8,830 nt of DNA from CAYSPU01 sp964432995 (GTDB lineage: Bacteria > Verrucomicrobiota > Verrucomicrobiia > Limisphaerales > JAHDYP01): NCBI GenBank assembly GCA_964432995.1, contig CAYSPU010000240.1, positions 1-8,830 on the forward strand, in the 5' to 3' direction. The notes below the pieces were generated by a model that was not told where the DNA came from, did no database searches, and saw only the letters and a list, made by a program, of their open reading frames with translations. A program made the position numbers and the translations under genes. Below are positions 1-7,381 of this stretch, piece by piece. Each line of letters starts with the position of its first letter. Position 1 is the stretch's first letter.

Positions 1-1
1 G

Positions 2-364
<363 letters not shown>

Positions 365-376
365 CGCCCCGCCCTC

Positions 377-1669
377 ATGCTGACCTACCAATTCCTCAGC
401 ACCGTCCGCCTGGGCGTCAAGAGCCTGATGCTCCACAAGCTGCGTTCGGCCCTGACGATGCTGGGCATCATCTTCGGGGTCTGCTCGGTGATCGCCATGC
501 TGGCCATCGGCGAGGGCGCCTCGCACGCCGCCCAGGAGGCCATCAAGAAACTGGGCAGTAACAATATCCTCCTCCGGAGCCTCAAACCGCCCGAACAGGC
601 CCGCCAGCAAGGCATGGGCGGCATGCGCGGCATGCAGCTCAAATACGGCCTCACCTACGAGGACGGCGCCCGCATCCAGTCCACCATCCCCGGCGTGCAG
701 CGCGTCCTGCCGATGCGCATCATCCGCGAGAACGTCCGCTTCTCCGTCAACGAAGTCCCCTGCCAGGTCATCGGCACCCTCCCCTTCTACACGGAGGTCA
801 CGGGCGCCGCGGTGAAGCGCGGGCGGTTCCTCGCCTACTTCGACGAGCAGCACGCCGAAAACGTCTGCGTCATCACCACCGGTCTCGCCCGCCGACTGTT
901 CCCCTACCAGGATCCCCTGCAGCACTCCGTCCGCATCGACGCCTTTTACTACCGCGTCATCGGCATCATCGAGGAGCGCAGCCAGCCCGAACAACGGTCC
1001 CAGGCCGGGAAGATGGAAGGCCAACCGCTCGACAACAACGTCTACATCCCGCTCAGCGCCTCCCGCACCCGCTTCGGCGAAGTCATCATCCGCCGATCCG
1101 CCGGCAGCTTCGAAGCCGAAGAAGTCCAACTCCACCAGGTCACTATCCAGATGCGCGACCTCTCCTCCGTGGAAAGCGCCGACCCCCAGGTCAAGACCCT
1201 CCTCAGCCGCTTCCACGACCAGAACGACTACGAAATCATCGTCCCCCTCGGCCTCCTCCGCGAAGCCGAGGAGACCAAACGCCGGTTCAACATGGTTCTC
1301 GGCTCCATCGCCGCCATCTCCCTCATCGTCGGCGGCATCGGCATCATGAACATCATGCTTGCCACCGTCACCGAACGCACCCGCGAGATCGGCGTCCGCC
1401 GCGCCCTCGGCGCCAAACGCCGCGATATCACCATGCAATTCCTCGTCGAAACCGTCGTCCTCTCCATCGGCGGCGGCCTCATCGGCGTCAGCGTCGGCAT
1501 TATCATCCCCTACGTCGTGTCCCACCTGACCGAGTATGTGACCATCGTCACCGTCTGGTCTGTCGCCCTCGCCTTCAGCATCTCCGGCGCCGTCGGCATC
1601 ATCTTCGGCCTCTACCCCGCCAAGGCCGCCGCTCGCCTGGACCCCATCGAAGCCCTCAGGCACGAGTGA
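377..1669 (+). CDS. ABC transporter permease, MacB/FtsX family
   Basis: Inner-membrane permease of a MacB-type ABC system. In the known family these work as mechanotransmission pumps, often with a periplasmic adaptor and an outer-membrane channel. The 430-residue protein has the family layout. A short cytoplasmic N-terminus and TM1 (about 24-46) are followed by a large periplasmic MacB core domain (about 47-305) and an FtsX domain with three TM segments near 307-330, 355-383 and 388-411. The cytoplasmic signature ERTREIGVRRALGAKRRD lies at 333-350, and the C-terminus GLYPAKAAARLDPIEALRHE (411-430) is classic for the family. A Met/Gly-rich stretch (77-87; Met80, Met83, Met86) sits in the periplasmic part. 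The ATG lies 12 bases after the ATPase stop; no Shine-Dalgarno sequence is visible. ATPase and permease are separate polypeptides, unlike the fused E. coli MacB. The substrate is unknown. Confidence 0.93.
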   Translation: MLTYQFLSTVRLGVKSLMLHKLRSALTMLGIIFGVCSVIAMLAIGEGASHAAQEAIKKLGSNNILLRSLKPPEQARQQGMGGMRGMQLKYGLTYEDGARIQSTIPGVQRVLPMRIIRENVRFSVNEVPCQVIGTLPFYTEVTGAAVKRGRFLAYFDEQHAENVCVITTGLARRLFPYQDPLQHSVRIDAFYYRVIGIIEERSQPEQRSQAGKMEGQPLDNNVYIPLSASRTRFGEVIIRRSAGSFEAEEVQLHQVTIQMRDLSSVESADPQVKTLLSRFHDQNDYEIIVPLGLLREAEETKRRFNMVLGSIAAISLIVGGIGIMNIMLATVTERTREIGVRRALGAKRRDITMQFLVETVVLSIGGGLIGVSVGIIIPYVVSHLTEYVTIVTVWSVALAFSISGAVGIIFGLYPAKAAARLDPIEALRHE

Positions 1670-1823
1670 AAGCCACCACCGGTGGTATCCGATCCCGCCG
1701 CCGAGGCGGGACATTCCCGGAACCGACCGAACGCCCGTCCGCAGAGGCCAAAGCCGCGCGTCGACCGGGGACGACCGAACCCGCAGCGCCGCTTGCGCGA
1801 GGACACGGAGGCCAAAAAACCTC
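1670..1823. other. Intergenic region with palindrome and GC-rich hairpin
   Basis: Non-coding gap between the permease and the rpmI promoter. It holds a perfect 12-bp palindrome, ACCACCGGTGGT, at 1675-1686, which starts 5 bases after the permease stop codon, and a separate perfect hairpin at 1693-1711. Further on, the 9-mer CGACCGAAC occurs twice (1724-1732 and 1772-1780). Open frames cross this stretch (for example from 1666 and 1682) but they are GC-driven and their translations resemble no protein I recognise. Confidence 0.6.
1693..1711 (+). terminator. Possible terminator-like hairpin after the ABC permease
   Basis: TCCCGCC (1693-1699), loop GCCGA, GGCGGGA (1705-1711): a perfect 7-bp, very GC-rich stem with a 5-base loop, 23 bases after the permease stop. 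No T-tract follows, so it is not a standard intrinsic terminator. It could stabilise the 3' end of the mRNA, act with Rho, or be a dispersed palindromic repeat. Confidence 0.4.
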
Positions 1824-1852
1824 TTGCCCTGCCCCCCGGTGGTTCCTATATT
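1824..1852 (+). promoter_or_regulatory. Sigma70-type promoter for rpmI-rplT
   Basis: TTGCCC (1824-1829) and TATATT (1847-1852) are separated by 17 bases. That is 4/6 and 5/6 matches to the -35 and -10 consensus at ideal spacing, in one of the few AT-richer spots of the region. Transcription would start near 1859-1860 and leave a leader of only about 25 bases before the rpmI ATG. That is too short for the long L20-binding leaders known in E. coli and Bacillus. The call rests on sequence pattern only. Confidence 0.65.
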
Positions 1853-1884
1853 TCGCGCTCTTTTGTAGAGATCTGGAGATTGCT

Positions 1885-2094
1885 ATGCGCCGTCCGAAAG
1901 GTGTTCGAACACGTAAGTCTGTCGCCAAGCGGTTCAAAATCACTGCCCGCGGCAAGGTCCTTCGTCCCCATGCGGGCAAGCGGCATTTGCTGTCCGGCAA
2001 GAGCCCGAAGCGCCGCCGCCACCTGGGAACCGCCGCCCTCATCGATCCCTCGGACGCCCACCGGGTTCTCGAGAACATGCCGTTCAGTCACTAA
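1885..2094 (+). CDS. rpmI: 50S ribosomal protein L35
   Basis: Structural protein of the large ribosomal subunit. It has 69 residues, close to the usual 64-67, and is strongly basic. The family core is clear: RTRKSVAKRFKITARGKV (residues 9-26), then RPHAGKRHLLSGKSPKRRRHL, ending ENMPFSH where most L35 proteins have a similar LPY/LPF tail. The frame stays open upstream to 1666, but the start at 1885 is chosen because homology begins there and a GGAG Shine-Dalgarno (1875-1878) sits 6 bases before the ATG. This is the only clear Shine-Dalgarno I found in the window. The N-terminus (MRRPKGVRTRKS) is a few residues longer than the common MPKMKTKS form. It is followed by rplT after 42 bases. The translation-factor gene infC, which often precedes it, is absent here. 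Confidence 0.93.
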   Translation: MRRPKGVRTRKSVAKRFKITARGKVLRPHAGKRHLLSGKSPKRRRHLGTAALIDPSDAHRVLENMPFSH

Positions 2095-2136
2095 ACGGCG
2101 TCTGCGGCTCCGCACACCACTCACCTACCGATTCTT

Positions 2137-2511
2137 ATGCGCGTTACCAACGCCCCAGCCTCGCGAAAACGCCGCCGCCGCATGCTCCAGGCGGCCAAGG
2201 GCTTCCGCATGCGCCGTTCGAAGCTCTACCGCTACGCTTCGGACGCCGTCGACCACGGCCGCAAATACGCCTACCGCGATCGGCGCAACCGGAAACGCGA
2301 CTTCCGCTCCCTCTGGCAAGTCCGCATCAACGCCGCCGCCCGTGCCGCCGGAATCACCTACAGCCGCTTCCTCGAAGGCCTCAAGGCCGCCCAGGTCGCC
2401 ATCGATCGCAAAATCCTCGCCGACCTCGCCGCCACCGATACCTCCGCGTTTGCCGAGTTGGTCCGGGTCGCCCAGGAGGCCCTGAAGGCCAAGGCCACCG
2501 CCAAGGCCTGA
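2137..2511 (+). CDS. rplT: 50S ribosomal protein L20
   Basis: Large-subunit protein that binds 23S rRNA and is needed early in 50S assembly. It has 124 residues, slightly above the usual 115-119 because of an Ala/Lys-rich tail (KAKATAKA). Family landmarks seen: a basic N-terminal extension with RKRRRRMLQAAKGFRMRRSKLYR (about residues 9-31), the highly conserved YAYRDRRNRKRDFRSLW block (about 44-60), RINAAARAAGITYSRFLEGLK (about 63-83), and DRKILADLAATD. The extension and globular domain are both intact. The ATG at 2137 has no Shine-Dalgarno. It lies 42 bases after rpmI and is followed by a strong intrinsic terminator, so rpmI-rplT forms its own short transcription unit. Confidence 0.95.
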   Translation: MRVTNAPASRKRRRRMLQAAKGFRMRRSKLYRYASDAVDHGRKYAYRDRRNRKRDFRSLWQVRINAAARAAGITYSRFLEGLKAAQVAIDRKILADLAATDTSAFAELVRVAQEALKAKATAKA

Positions 2512-2527
2512 AGGATCTCAGATCTCC

Positions 2528-2550
2528 AATCGGATCTCTCCGATTCCGAT
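2528..2550 (+). other. Small inverted repeat with duplicated 3' arm
   Basis: AATCGGA (2528-2534), TCTC, TCCGATT (2539-2545) is a perfect 7-bp stem with a 4-base loop. A second TCCGAT (2545-2550) immediately follows, so the ATCGGA arm could pair with either copy. It lies just before the terminator stem and does not overlap it. It may be a 3' stabilising hairpin of the rplT mRNA; no function is shown. Confidence 0.5.
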
Positions 2551-2552
2551 AG

Positions 2553-2585
2553 ACGGGTGACCGCGAAGGTCACCCGTTTTTCTTT
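2553..2585 (+). terminator. Rho-independent terminator of rpmI-rplT
   Basis: ACGGGTGACC (2553-2562), loop GCGAA, GGTCACCCGT (2568-2577): a perfect 10-bp stem followed at once by a T-rich tract TTTTTCTTT (2577-2585, first T shared with the stem). This is the strongest terminator in the window. It separates the ribosomal protein genes from pheS. No Phe-rich leader peptide or upstream competitor for the stem arms is visible, so it looks like a plain terminator rather than a pheST attenuator. Confidence 0.93.
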
Positions 2586-2628
2586 GTGTTTGGCCCGGCT
2601 CCACCCCAGTAATTGAACCGCGCATCCT

Positions 2629-3648
2629 ATGTCAAACCTGCTCCAAGAACTCGACCCGCTGAAACAATGCGCCCTGGCCGAACTCCGCGCCGCCGCCGAC
2701 CTGCCCACCCTCGAGCAGGCCAAGGGAACCTGGCTGGGGCCAAACGGACGGTTCACCTCCTTGATGAAACAGTTGGGCGCCATCCCCAAGGAGGATCGAC
2801 CCGCCGCCGGCAAGGCCATCAACGCCGCCAAAACCGAACTCGAAGCCGCCCTCGCCGAACAACGCCGCTCCCTCGAACTCCGCGCCGCCCTCCCCGCCGA
2901 GCCCATTGACTTCTCCGCCCCCGGCCGCCGCCGCCGCACCGGCCGACAGCACCCCCTCACCCAGGTCACGGACGACATCGTGCGCAGCTTCCGCAAGCTG
3001 GGCTTCGTCGTGGCCGACGGCCCGGAAGTCGAGGACGAGTACCATTGCTTCGATGCGCTGAACACGCCGGCCGACCACCCGGCGCGCGATACCCAGGACA
3101 CTTTCTACATCCAACCCGCCAAACCGGACGAAACGCCCCGGCTCCTCCGCACCCACACCTCCTCCGTCCAAATCCGGGTGATGAAGAAGCAAACGCCCCC
3201 CGTCCGCATCATCGTCCCCGGACGCGTCTACCGGCGCGATAACGCCGACGCCACCCACAACCCCACCTTCCACCAAATCGAAGGCCTCTATGTCGACCGC
3301 GGCGTCACCGTCGGCGACCTCAAGGGCACCGTCGAGTTCGTCTTCCGCGAAGTCCTCGGCGATGACGTCCGCATCCGGTTCCGCCCCCACTACTTCAGCT
3401 ACACGGAACCGAGCTTCGAAATCGACTTCAGCAGCGCCCTCACCCGCAAGATGGGCAAGGAATGGCTCGAACTCGCCGGCTGCGGCATGGTCCACCCCCA
3501 GGTCTTCGAAAACGTCGGCTACGACCCCGAAATCTGGACTGGTTGGGCCTTCGGCTTCGGCATCGAACGCATCGCCATGATCCGCTACTCCATCCACGAC
3601 ATCCGCCTCTTCTACGAAAACGACGTCCGGTTCCTCCGGCAATTCTAG
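2629..3648 (+). CDS. pheS: Phenylalanyl-tRNA synthetase alpha subunit
   Basis: Catalytic subunit of the (alpha-beta)2 class II synthetase that charges tRNA-Phe. It has 339 residues, against 327 in E. coli. Order seen: an N-terminal helical/coiled-coil tRNA-binding arm (about 1-90), then the catalytic core starting with HPLTQVTDDIVRSFRKLGF (108-126) and class II motif 1. Next are RTHTSSVQIR (174-183), motif 2 GRVYRRDNADATHNPTFHQIEGL (198-220), FRPHYFSYTEPSFEID (251-266), GCGMVHP (284-290) and motif 3 GFGIERIAM (309-317). Ala307 in GWAFGFG matches the Ala294 position of E. coli PheS that shapes the Phe pocket. No Shine-Dalgarno sequence is seen before the ATG at 2629. It lies downstream of a strong terminator, so it needs its own promoter, which I could not place convincingly. 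pheT follows after 41 bases. Confidence 0.96.
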   Translation: MSNLLQELDPLKQCALAELRAAADLPTLEQAKGTWLGPNGRFTSLMKQLGAIPKEDRPAAGKAINAAKTELEAALAEQRRSLELRAALPAEPIDFSAPGRRRRTGRQHPLTQVTDDIVRSFRKLGFVVADGPEVEDEYHCFDALNTPADHPARDTQDTFYIQPAKPDETPRLLRTHTSSVQIRVMKKQTPPVRIIVPGRVYRRDNADATHNPTFHQIEGLYVDRGVTVGDLKGTVEFVFREVLGDDVRIRFRPHYFSYTEPSFEIDFSSALTRKMGKEWLELAGCGMVHPQVFENVGYDPEIWTGWAFGFGIERIAMIRYSIHDIRLFYENDVRFLRQF

Positions 3649-3689
3649 GCCAGGCCCATCCCCCACCTTGTCGCCCTGACTTCCCTACC

Positions 3690-6149
3690 ATGAAAGTCAC
3701 CCTCAATTGGCTCCGCCAATACGTCGATTTCCCCGGCCCCGCCGAAGAACTCGCCGACCGCCTCACCATGCTCGGGCTCGAACTCGAAAACCTCGAGAAA
3801 GTCGGCGGTGAGTTCGAAGGCGTCGTCGTCGCCCAGGTCCTCACCAAGGATCGCCACCCGAACGCCGACAAACTCTGGCTCTGCCGCGTCAACGACGGCC
3901 GCGGCGAACGCCAGATCGTCTGCGGCGCCCAGAACTTCCAGGCCGGCGACAAGGTGCCCCTCATCCTTCCCGGAGCCTCGCTCTCCGGCGGACCGGGCGA
4001 AGCACCATTCACCATCAAGGTCGGCAAAATCCGCGGCGTCGAATCCCACGGCATGATGTGCTCCCCTCAGGAACTCCGCCTCGGCGACTCCGTCGAAGGC
4101 CTGCTCCTGCTCCCGGCCGACGCCAAAGTAGGCCAGCCGTTCGCCGAACACCTCGGCCGTAGCGCCGGCGACGCCGCCCTCGACTTCGAAGTCACCCCAA
4201 ACCGCCCCGACCTCAACAGCGTCATCGGCATCGCCCGCGAAGTCGCCGCCGTCACCGGCGCTCCCTTGCGCCTGCCCGAAGTCCCCCGCACCCCCGCGGC
4301 CGCCGGGGCTGAACGCGCCGAAGACCTCGTCGCGGTGCGCCTCGAGGCGCCCGATCTCTGCCCCCGATACACCGCCCGCGTCCTCCGCGGCGTGAAGATC
4401 GGCCCCAGCCCCGATTGGCTCCGCTCCTCCCTCGAAAAGGTCGGCGTCCGCTCCATCAACAACGTCGTCGACGTCACCAACTACGTGATGCTCGAGACCG
4501 GCCAACCCCTCCACGCCTTCGACTACCACCTCATCGCCCGCAGCCCCAACGGCAAACCCACCATCGTCGTCCGCCGCGCCGCCGACCAGGAAACCTTCGT
4601 CACCCTCGACGACCAAACCCACCAGCTCACCAGCGAAATGCTGTTGATCGCCGACGAAGCCAAAGGCATCGCCCTCGCCGGTGTCATGGGCGGCCAAAAC
4701 ACCGAAATCCAGCCCCACACCGTCGATGTCCTCCTCGAAAGCGCCTGGTTCCTCCCCAGCAACATCCGCCGCACCTCGAAGAAGCTCGGGCTGAAAACCG
4801 ACGCCTCCTACCGCTTCGAACGCGGCGTCGACATCGACGCCACCGAATGGGCCAGCCTCCGCGCCGCCCAACTCATGCTCGAACTCGCCGGCGGCACCCT
4901 CGCCGATGGCGTCGTCGACGCCTACCCGCAACCTCAGGTCCCCAAGCAGATCACCCTCCGCCATCACAAAGCCAACGAATTGCTCGGTTTGAACCTCGCC
5001 CCTGCCGAGATGGAGTTCTACCTCGGTCAACTCGGCCTCAAACTCGTCGGCCGCAAACCCCAGCCCGTCGGCTCCGAGACCGACGCCGCCCCCGCCACGT
5101 TCCTCATCCCGCCCTGGCGTCCCGACCTCAAACGCGAAGTCGATCTCACCGAGGAAATCGCCCGCCTCCACGGCGTCGAGAAGATACCGGCCACACCCCC
5201 GCGCGGCGCCGTCGGATCGAACCCCTTCGATGCCGTTCATGATGAATTGGCGGAAGCCCGCCGCATCCTGACCGGCCTCGGCCTCCACGAGGCCCAGGGC
5301 CAAACGCTGGTCGCCGAAACCGCCGCCCGCCTGGCATCCGCCAACCCCGTCGCCCTGAGCAACCCCCTCAGCAGCGACATGAACACCCTCCGCCCCAGCC
5401 TGCTGCCGGGCCTGCTCGACTCCCTCCGCCATAACCTGAGCCGCCAAAACCAGGACGTCGCCCTGTTCGAACTCGGCCGCGTGTTCGCCCCCGGCACCGC
5501 CTCCCCACGCGAAGCGCGCCACGTCGCCATCGCCCTCACCGGCCGCCGCCAGCCCGACTTCTGGCAAGGCCAGGACCGCGAAGCCCGCTACGACCTCTAC
5601 GACCTCAAAGGCGTCGTCGACGAATTCCTCGAACTCTACGGACTCCGCGGCCTCGTCTACGCCGCCCGCGCCGAGCCCACCGCGCTCTTCGCCGATAGCG
5701 CCACCGTCAGCCTCGGCGGCCGCGTCCCCCTCGGACAGCTCGGCCTGCTCCTGCCCGCCCTCGCCCGCCAACACGACCTGCGCGACGCCGTCCTCCTGGC
5801 CGAACTCGACCTCGACGAGTTGCTCGCCCGCCGCAACACCGCCCGCACCCTCAAACCGCTGCCCCAGTTCCCCTCCGTCCGGCGCGACATCGCCATGCTC
5901 GTTCCCGAGTCCGTTTCGCACGAAGCCGTCCTCGCCGCCGTCCGCCAGGCCAAGGCCGCCAACCTCGAGACTGTCGACCTCTTCGACGTCTTCCGCGGCA
6001 AGGGGATTCCTGCGGGTCAGAAGAGCGTGGCCTACGCCTTCACCTATCGCCACGCCGAACGCACCCTGACCGACGCCGAAGTCAACGCCGCTCACGACAA
6101 GCTCGTGGCCCATCTCACCAAAGCCCTCGGCGCCACCGTCCGCGCGTAG
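3690..6149 (+). CDS. pheT: Phenylalanyl-tRNA synthetase beta subunit
   Basis: Large subunit of PheRS, responsible for tRNA recognition and for hydrolytic editing of Tyr-tRNA-Phe. It has 819 residues (family about 795-800). Domains seen: the N-terminal B1 region MKVTLNWLRQYVDF, and an EMAP/OB-type tRNA-binding domain (about 40-155, with HPNADKLWLCRV). The B3/B4 editing domain (about 210-390) carries NNVVDVTNYVMLETGQPLHAFD, GIALAGVMGGQ and KTDASYRFERGVD. A B5 and core-like region includes WRPDLKREVDLTEEIARLHG at about 476-495. The ferredoxin-fold anticodon-binding domain (about 725-819) begins PQFPSVRRDIAMLV. The frame is open upstream to 3462, inside pheS, but homology and gene order place the start at ATG 3690, 41 bases after pheS. 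No Shine-Dalgarno is visible. No key block appears missing. Confidence 0.96.
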   Translation: MKVTLNWLRQYVDFPGPAEELADRLTMLGLELENLEKVGGEFEGVVVAQVLTKDRHPNADKLWLCRVNDGRGERQIVCGAQNFQAGDKVPLILPGASLSGGPGEAPFTIKVGKIRGVESHGMMCSPQELRLGDSVEGLLLLPADAKVGQPFAEHLGRSAGDAALDFEVTPNRPDLNSVIGIAREVAAVTGAPLRLPEVPRTPAAAGAERAEDLVAVRLEAPDLCPRYTARVLRGVKIGPSPDWLRSSLEKVGVRSINNVVDVTNYVMLETGQPLHAFDYHLIARSPNGKPTIVVRRAADQETFVTLDDQTHQLTSEMLLIADEAKGIALAGVMGGQNTEIQPHTVDVLLESAWFLPSNIRRTSKKLGLKTDASYRFERGVDIDATEWASLRAAQLMLELAGGTLADGVVDAYPQPQVPKQITLRHHKANELLGLNLAPAEMEFYLGQLGLKLVGRKPQPVGSETDAAPATFLIPPWRPDLKREVDLTEEIARLHGVEKIPATPPRGAVGSNPFDAVHDELAEARRILTGLGLHEAQGQTLVAETAARLASANPVALSNPLSSDMNTLRPSLLPGLLDSLRHNLSRQNQDVALFELGRVFAPGTASPREARHVAIALTGRRQPDFWQGQDREARYDLYDLKGVVDEFLELYGLRGLVYAARAEPTALFADSATVSLGGRVPLGQLGLLLPALARQHDLRDAVLLAELDLDELLARRNTARTLKPLPQFPSVRRDIAMLVPESVSHEAVLAAVRQAKAANLETVDLFDVFRGKGIPAGQKSVAYAFTYRHAERTLTDAEVNAAHDKLVAHLTKALGATVRA

Positions 6150-6250
6150 CCGCACTTCGACGGGGTCAGACCACGGCATCGCACAGCATGGCGGCATCGA
6201 TTTCTTCAGGCTGGTGTTTCCCTGACCCGCGGCGCTATGGATTGTCCCTC
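6150..6250. other. Intergenic gap after pheT with a short repeat-like motif
   Basis: This stretch holds no T-tract terminator and no clear promoter. GGTCAGACCACGG at 6164-6176 matches 12 of 13 bases of the end of the 37-bp repeat at 8441-8453, and keeps its small palindrome (GGTC-A-GACC). An in-frame ATG at 6188 could extend the next gene by 21 residues, but those residues would sit in front of a good signal peptide and are unlikely to be translated. Confidence 0.4.
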
Positions 6251-7381
6251 ATGCGTCTGACCTTTATCGACCGGTGTGGGCTGCTGCTGGCCGTTGGTGC
6301 CAGCAGCGTTCTGGGACAAATCCCGCCGCAGATGTTCCTGCGCATCACGGGCCCCGCACCGTCCCGCGTCGAGAGCGGAAGTCTACACAACGGCCTGCTG
6401 ATCTGCTCCACTGCGGTCACTGGCCTGGCCTACCGCATTCAGGCGCGCGCCGACTTGGGAAACGGCGGAGCCTGGAGTAACTACCGGGTTTACCACGCTG
6501 CGGCGCCTCAGTTGCCAGTCAACCTGCTCGCGCTGGAGGATCCTCTGACGACAACGACGGTGCCCGCAGATTCCTTTCGGATGGGGGACAGCCTGGGTGA
6601 TGGCTTTGCCAACGAGAACCCGGTGCATACCGTGAACCTGGCGGCGCTCGAGGCGGATCGTTTTGAAGTCTATGGGTCCCTGTGGTCTGAGGTCCGCGCT
6701 TGGGCGCTGTCGCGGGGCTATGACTTCGACGGACCCGGTTCGGCGGTGGACCCGCTCGCCCCCGTCACGGCGGTGTCGTGGTACGACTGTGTGAAGTGGT
6801 GTAACGCGCGGAGCGAGAAGAACGGGCTGCCCCCCGTGTACTATGTCGACTCGGGTCGGACCAACGTGTATCGGTCCGGCCGCGTGGATCTCACTTCCGA
6901 CTGCGTGGCGTGGGAGAAGGCCGGCTATCGTCTGCCCACCGAGGCCGAGTGGGAGCGCCTCGCTCGAGGAGGGGCGGAGGGCTATCGATTTCCCTGGACG
7001 AACGCCCTCACGATCGCGCACACCCAGGCCAATTACGTAAGCCGGACCAATGAGGCCTATGATCTCGGCCCCACCCGTGGCTATCACCCGGACTTCGGGG
7101 GGAACCCGGCGCCAGTGGGCACTTTCCCGCCCAACGGCTGCGGCCTCTATGACACCGCCGGCAACGTCTGGGAATGGTGCTGGGATTGGTTCTCCCACAC
7201 CTACTATGCGTCATCGCCCGAGGACAATCCACGAGGCCCCGACACGGGCTCAGCCCGAGTGGCCCGCGGGAACAGTTACTACAACGTCGGTTTCTACGCC
7301 CGCTGCGCCTACCGGAACTTCTGGTCACCCACCAACCTCTTCAGCGATTTCGGCTTCCGCTGTGTCCGCACCCAACCCTGA
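6251..7381 (+). CDS. Secreted SUMF1/formylglycine-generating-enzyme-fold protein
   Basis: Exported protein with a C-type-lectin-like FGE-sulfatase (SUMF1) fold. It has 376 residues from ATG 6251, chosen over ATG 6188 because it begins a signal peptide (MRLTFIDRCGLLLAVGASSVLG, likely cut before Gln23). A short region resembling the N-termini of Verrucomicrobiota paralogues follows (about 30-90). The SUMF1 domain then runs to the end: SFRMG (108-112), ENPVHTVNL, VSWYDCVKWCN (175-185), YRLPTEAEWE (226-235), AGNVWEWCWDWF (303-314), RVARGNSYYN (336-345) and FGFRCV (367-372). True FGE enzymes carry a Cys pair just after the RGGS-like motif. Here that stretch reads RGNSYYNVGFYARCAYRN with a single Cys, so sulfatase-activating oxidase activity looks unlikely. 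A binding or structural role outside the cytoplasm is more plausible. Codon use is clearly less C-biased than in pheST, which suggests a separate history. Confidence 0.85.
   Translation: MRLTFIDRCGLLLAVGASSVLGQIPPQMFLRITGPAPSRVESGSLHNGLLICSTAVTGLAYRIQARADLGNGGAWSNYRVYHAAAPQLPVNLLALEDPLTTTTVPADSFRMGDSLGDGFANENPVHTVNLAALEADRFEVYGSLWSEVRAWALSRGYDFDGPGSAVDPLAPVTAVSWYDCVKWCNARSEKNGLPPVYYVDSGRTNVYRSGRVDLTSDCVAWEKAGYRLPTEAEWERLARGGAEGYRFPWTNALTIAHTQANYVSRTNEAYDLGPTRGYHPDFGGNPAPVGTFPPNGCGLYDTAGNVWEWCWDWFSHTYYASSPEDNPRGPDTGSARVARGNSYYNVGFYARCAYRNFWSPTNLFSDFGFRCVRTQP

Noticed and set aside
1682..2485. 267-residue plus-strand frame across rpmI and rplT
   Set aside because: It overlaps two certain ribosomal protein genes in another frame and is Arg/Pro/Ser-rich with no family features.
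2512..2585. pheST attenuator with Phe-rich leader peptide or T-box
   Set aside because: No short ORF with Phe codons precedes the terminator, no T-box-like sequence is visible, and no upstream segment competes for the terminator arms.
2584..2615. Promoter for pheS using TTGTGT or TTGGCC with TAATTG
   Set aside because: Spacings are 20 and 14 bases, outside the usual range, and the -35 candidate lies in the terminator T-tract. A promoter is expected here, but this one is not supported.
2632..3666. 344-residue open frame antisense to pheS
   Set aside because: Same cause as the pheT shadow: GC-driven absence of stops, with no motif or plausible start.
3462..3689. In-frame extension of pheT into pheS
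   Set aside because: The translation is Arg/Pro/His-rich and unlike PheT. PheT homology begins exactly at MKVTLNWL (3690), after the pheS stop.
3645..6197. 850-residue open frame antisense to pheT
   Set aside because: It mirrors pheT almost exactly, is made of Gly/Ala/Glu/Asp/Val-rich low-complexity sequence, and has no recognisable motif. Strong C-ending codon bias on the sense strand removes stop codons from this frame.
6188..6250. Longer start (ATG 6188) for the SUMF1-type protein
   Set aside because: It would place 21 non-hydrophobic residues before a well-formed signal peptide that starts at ATG 6251.
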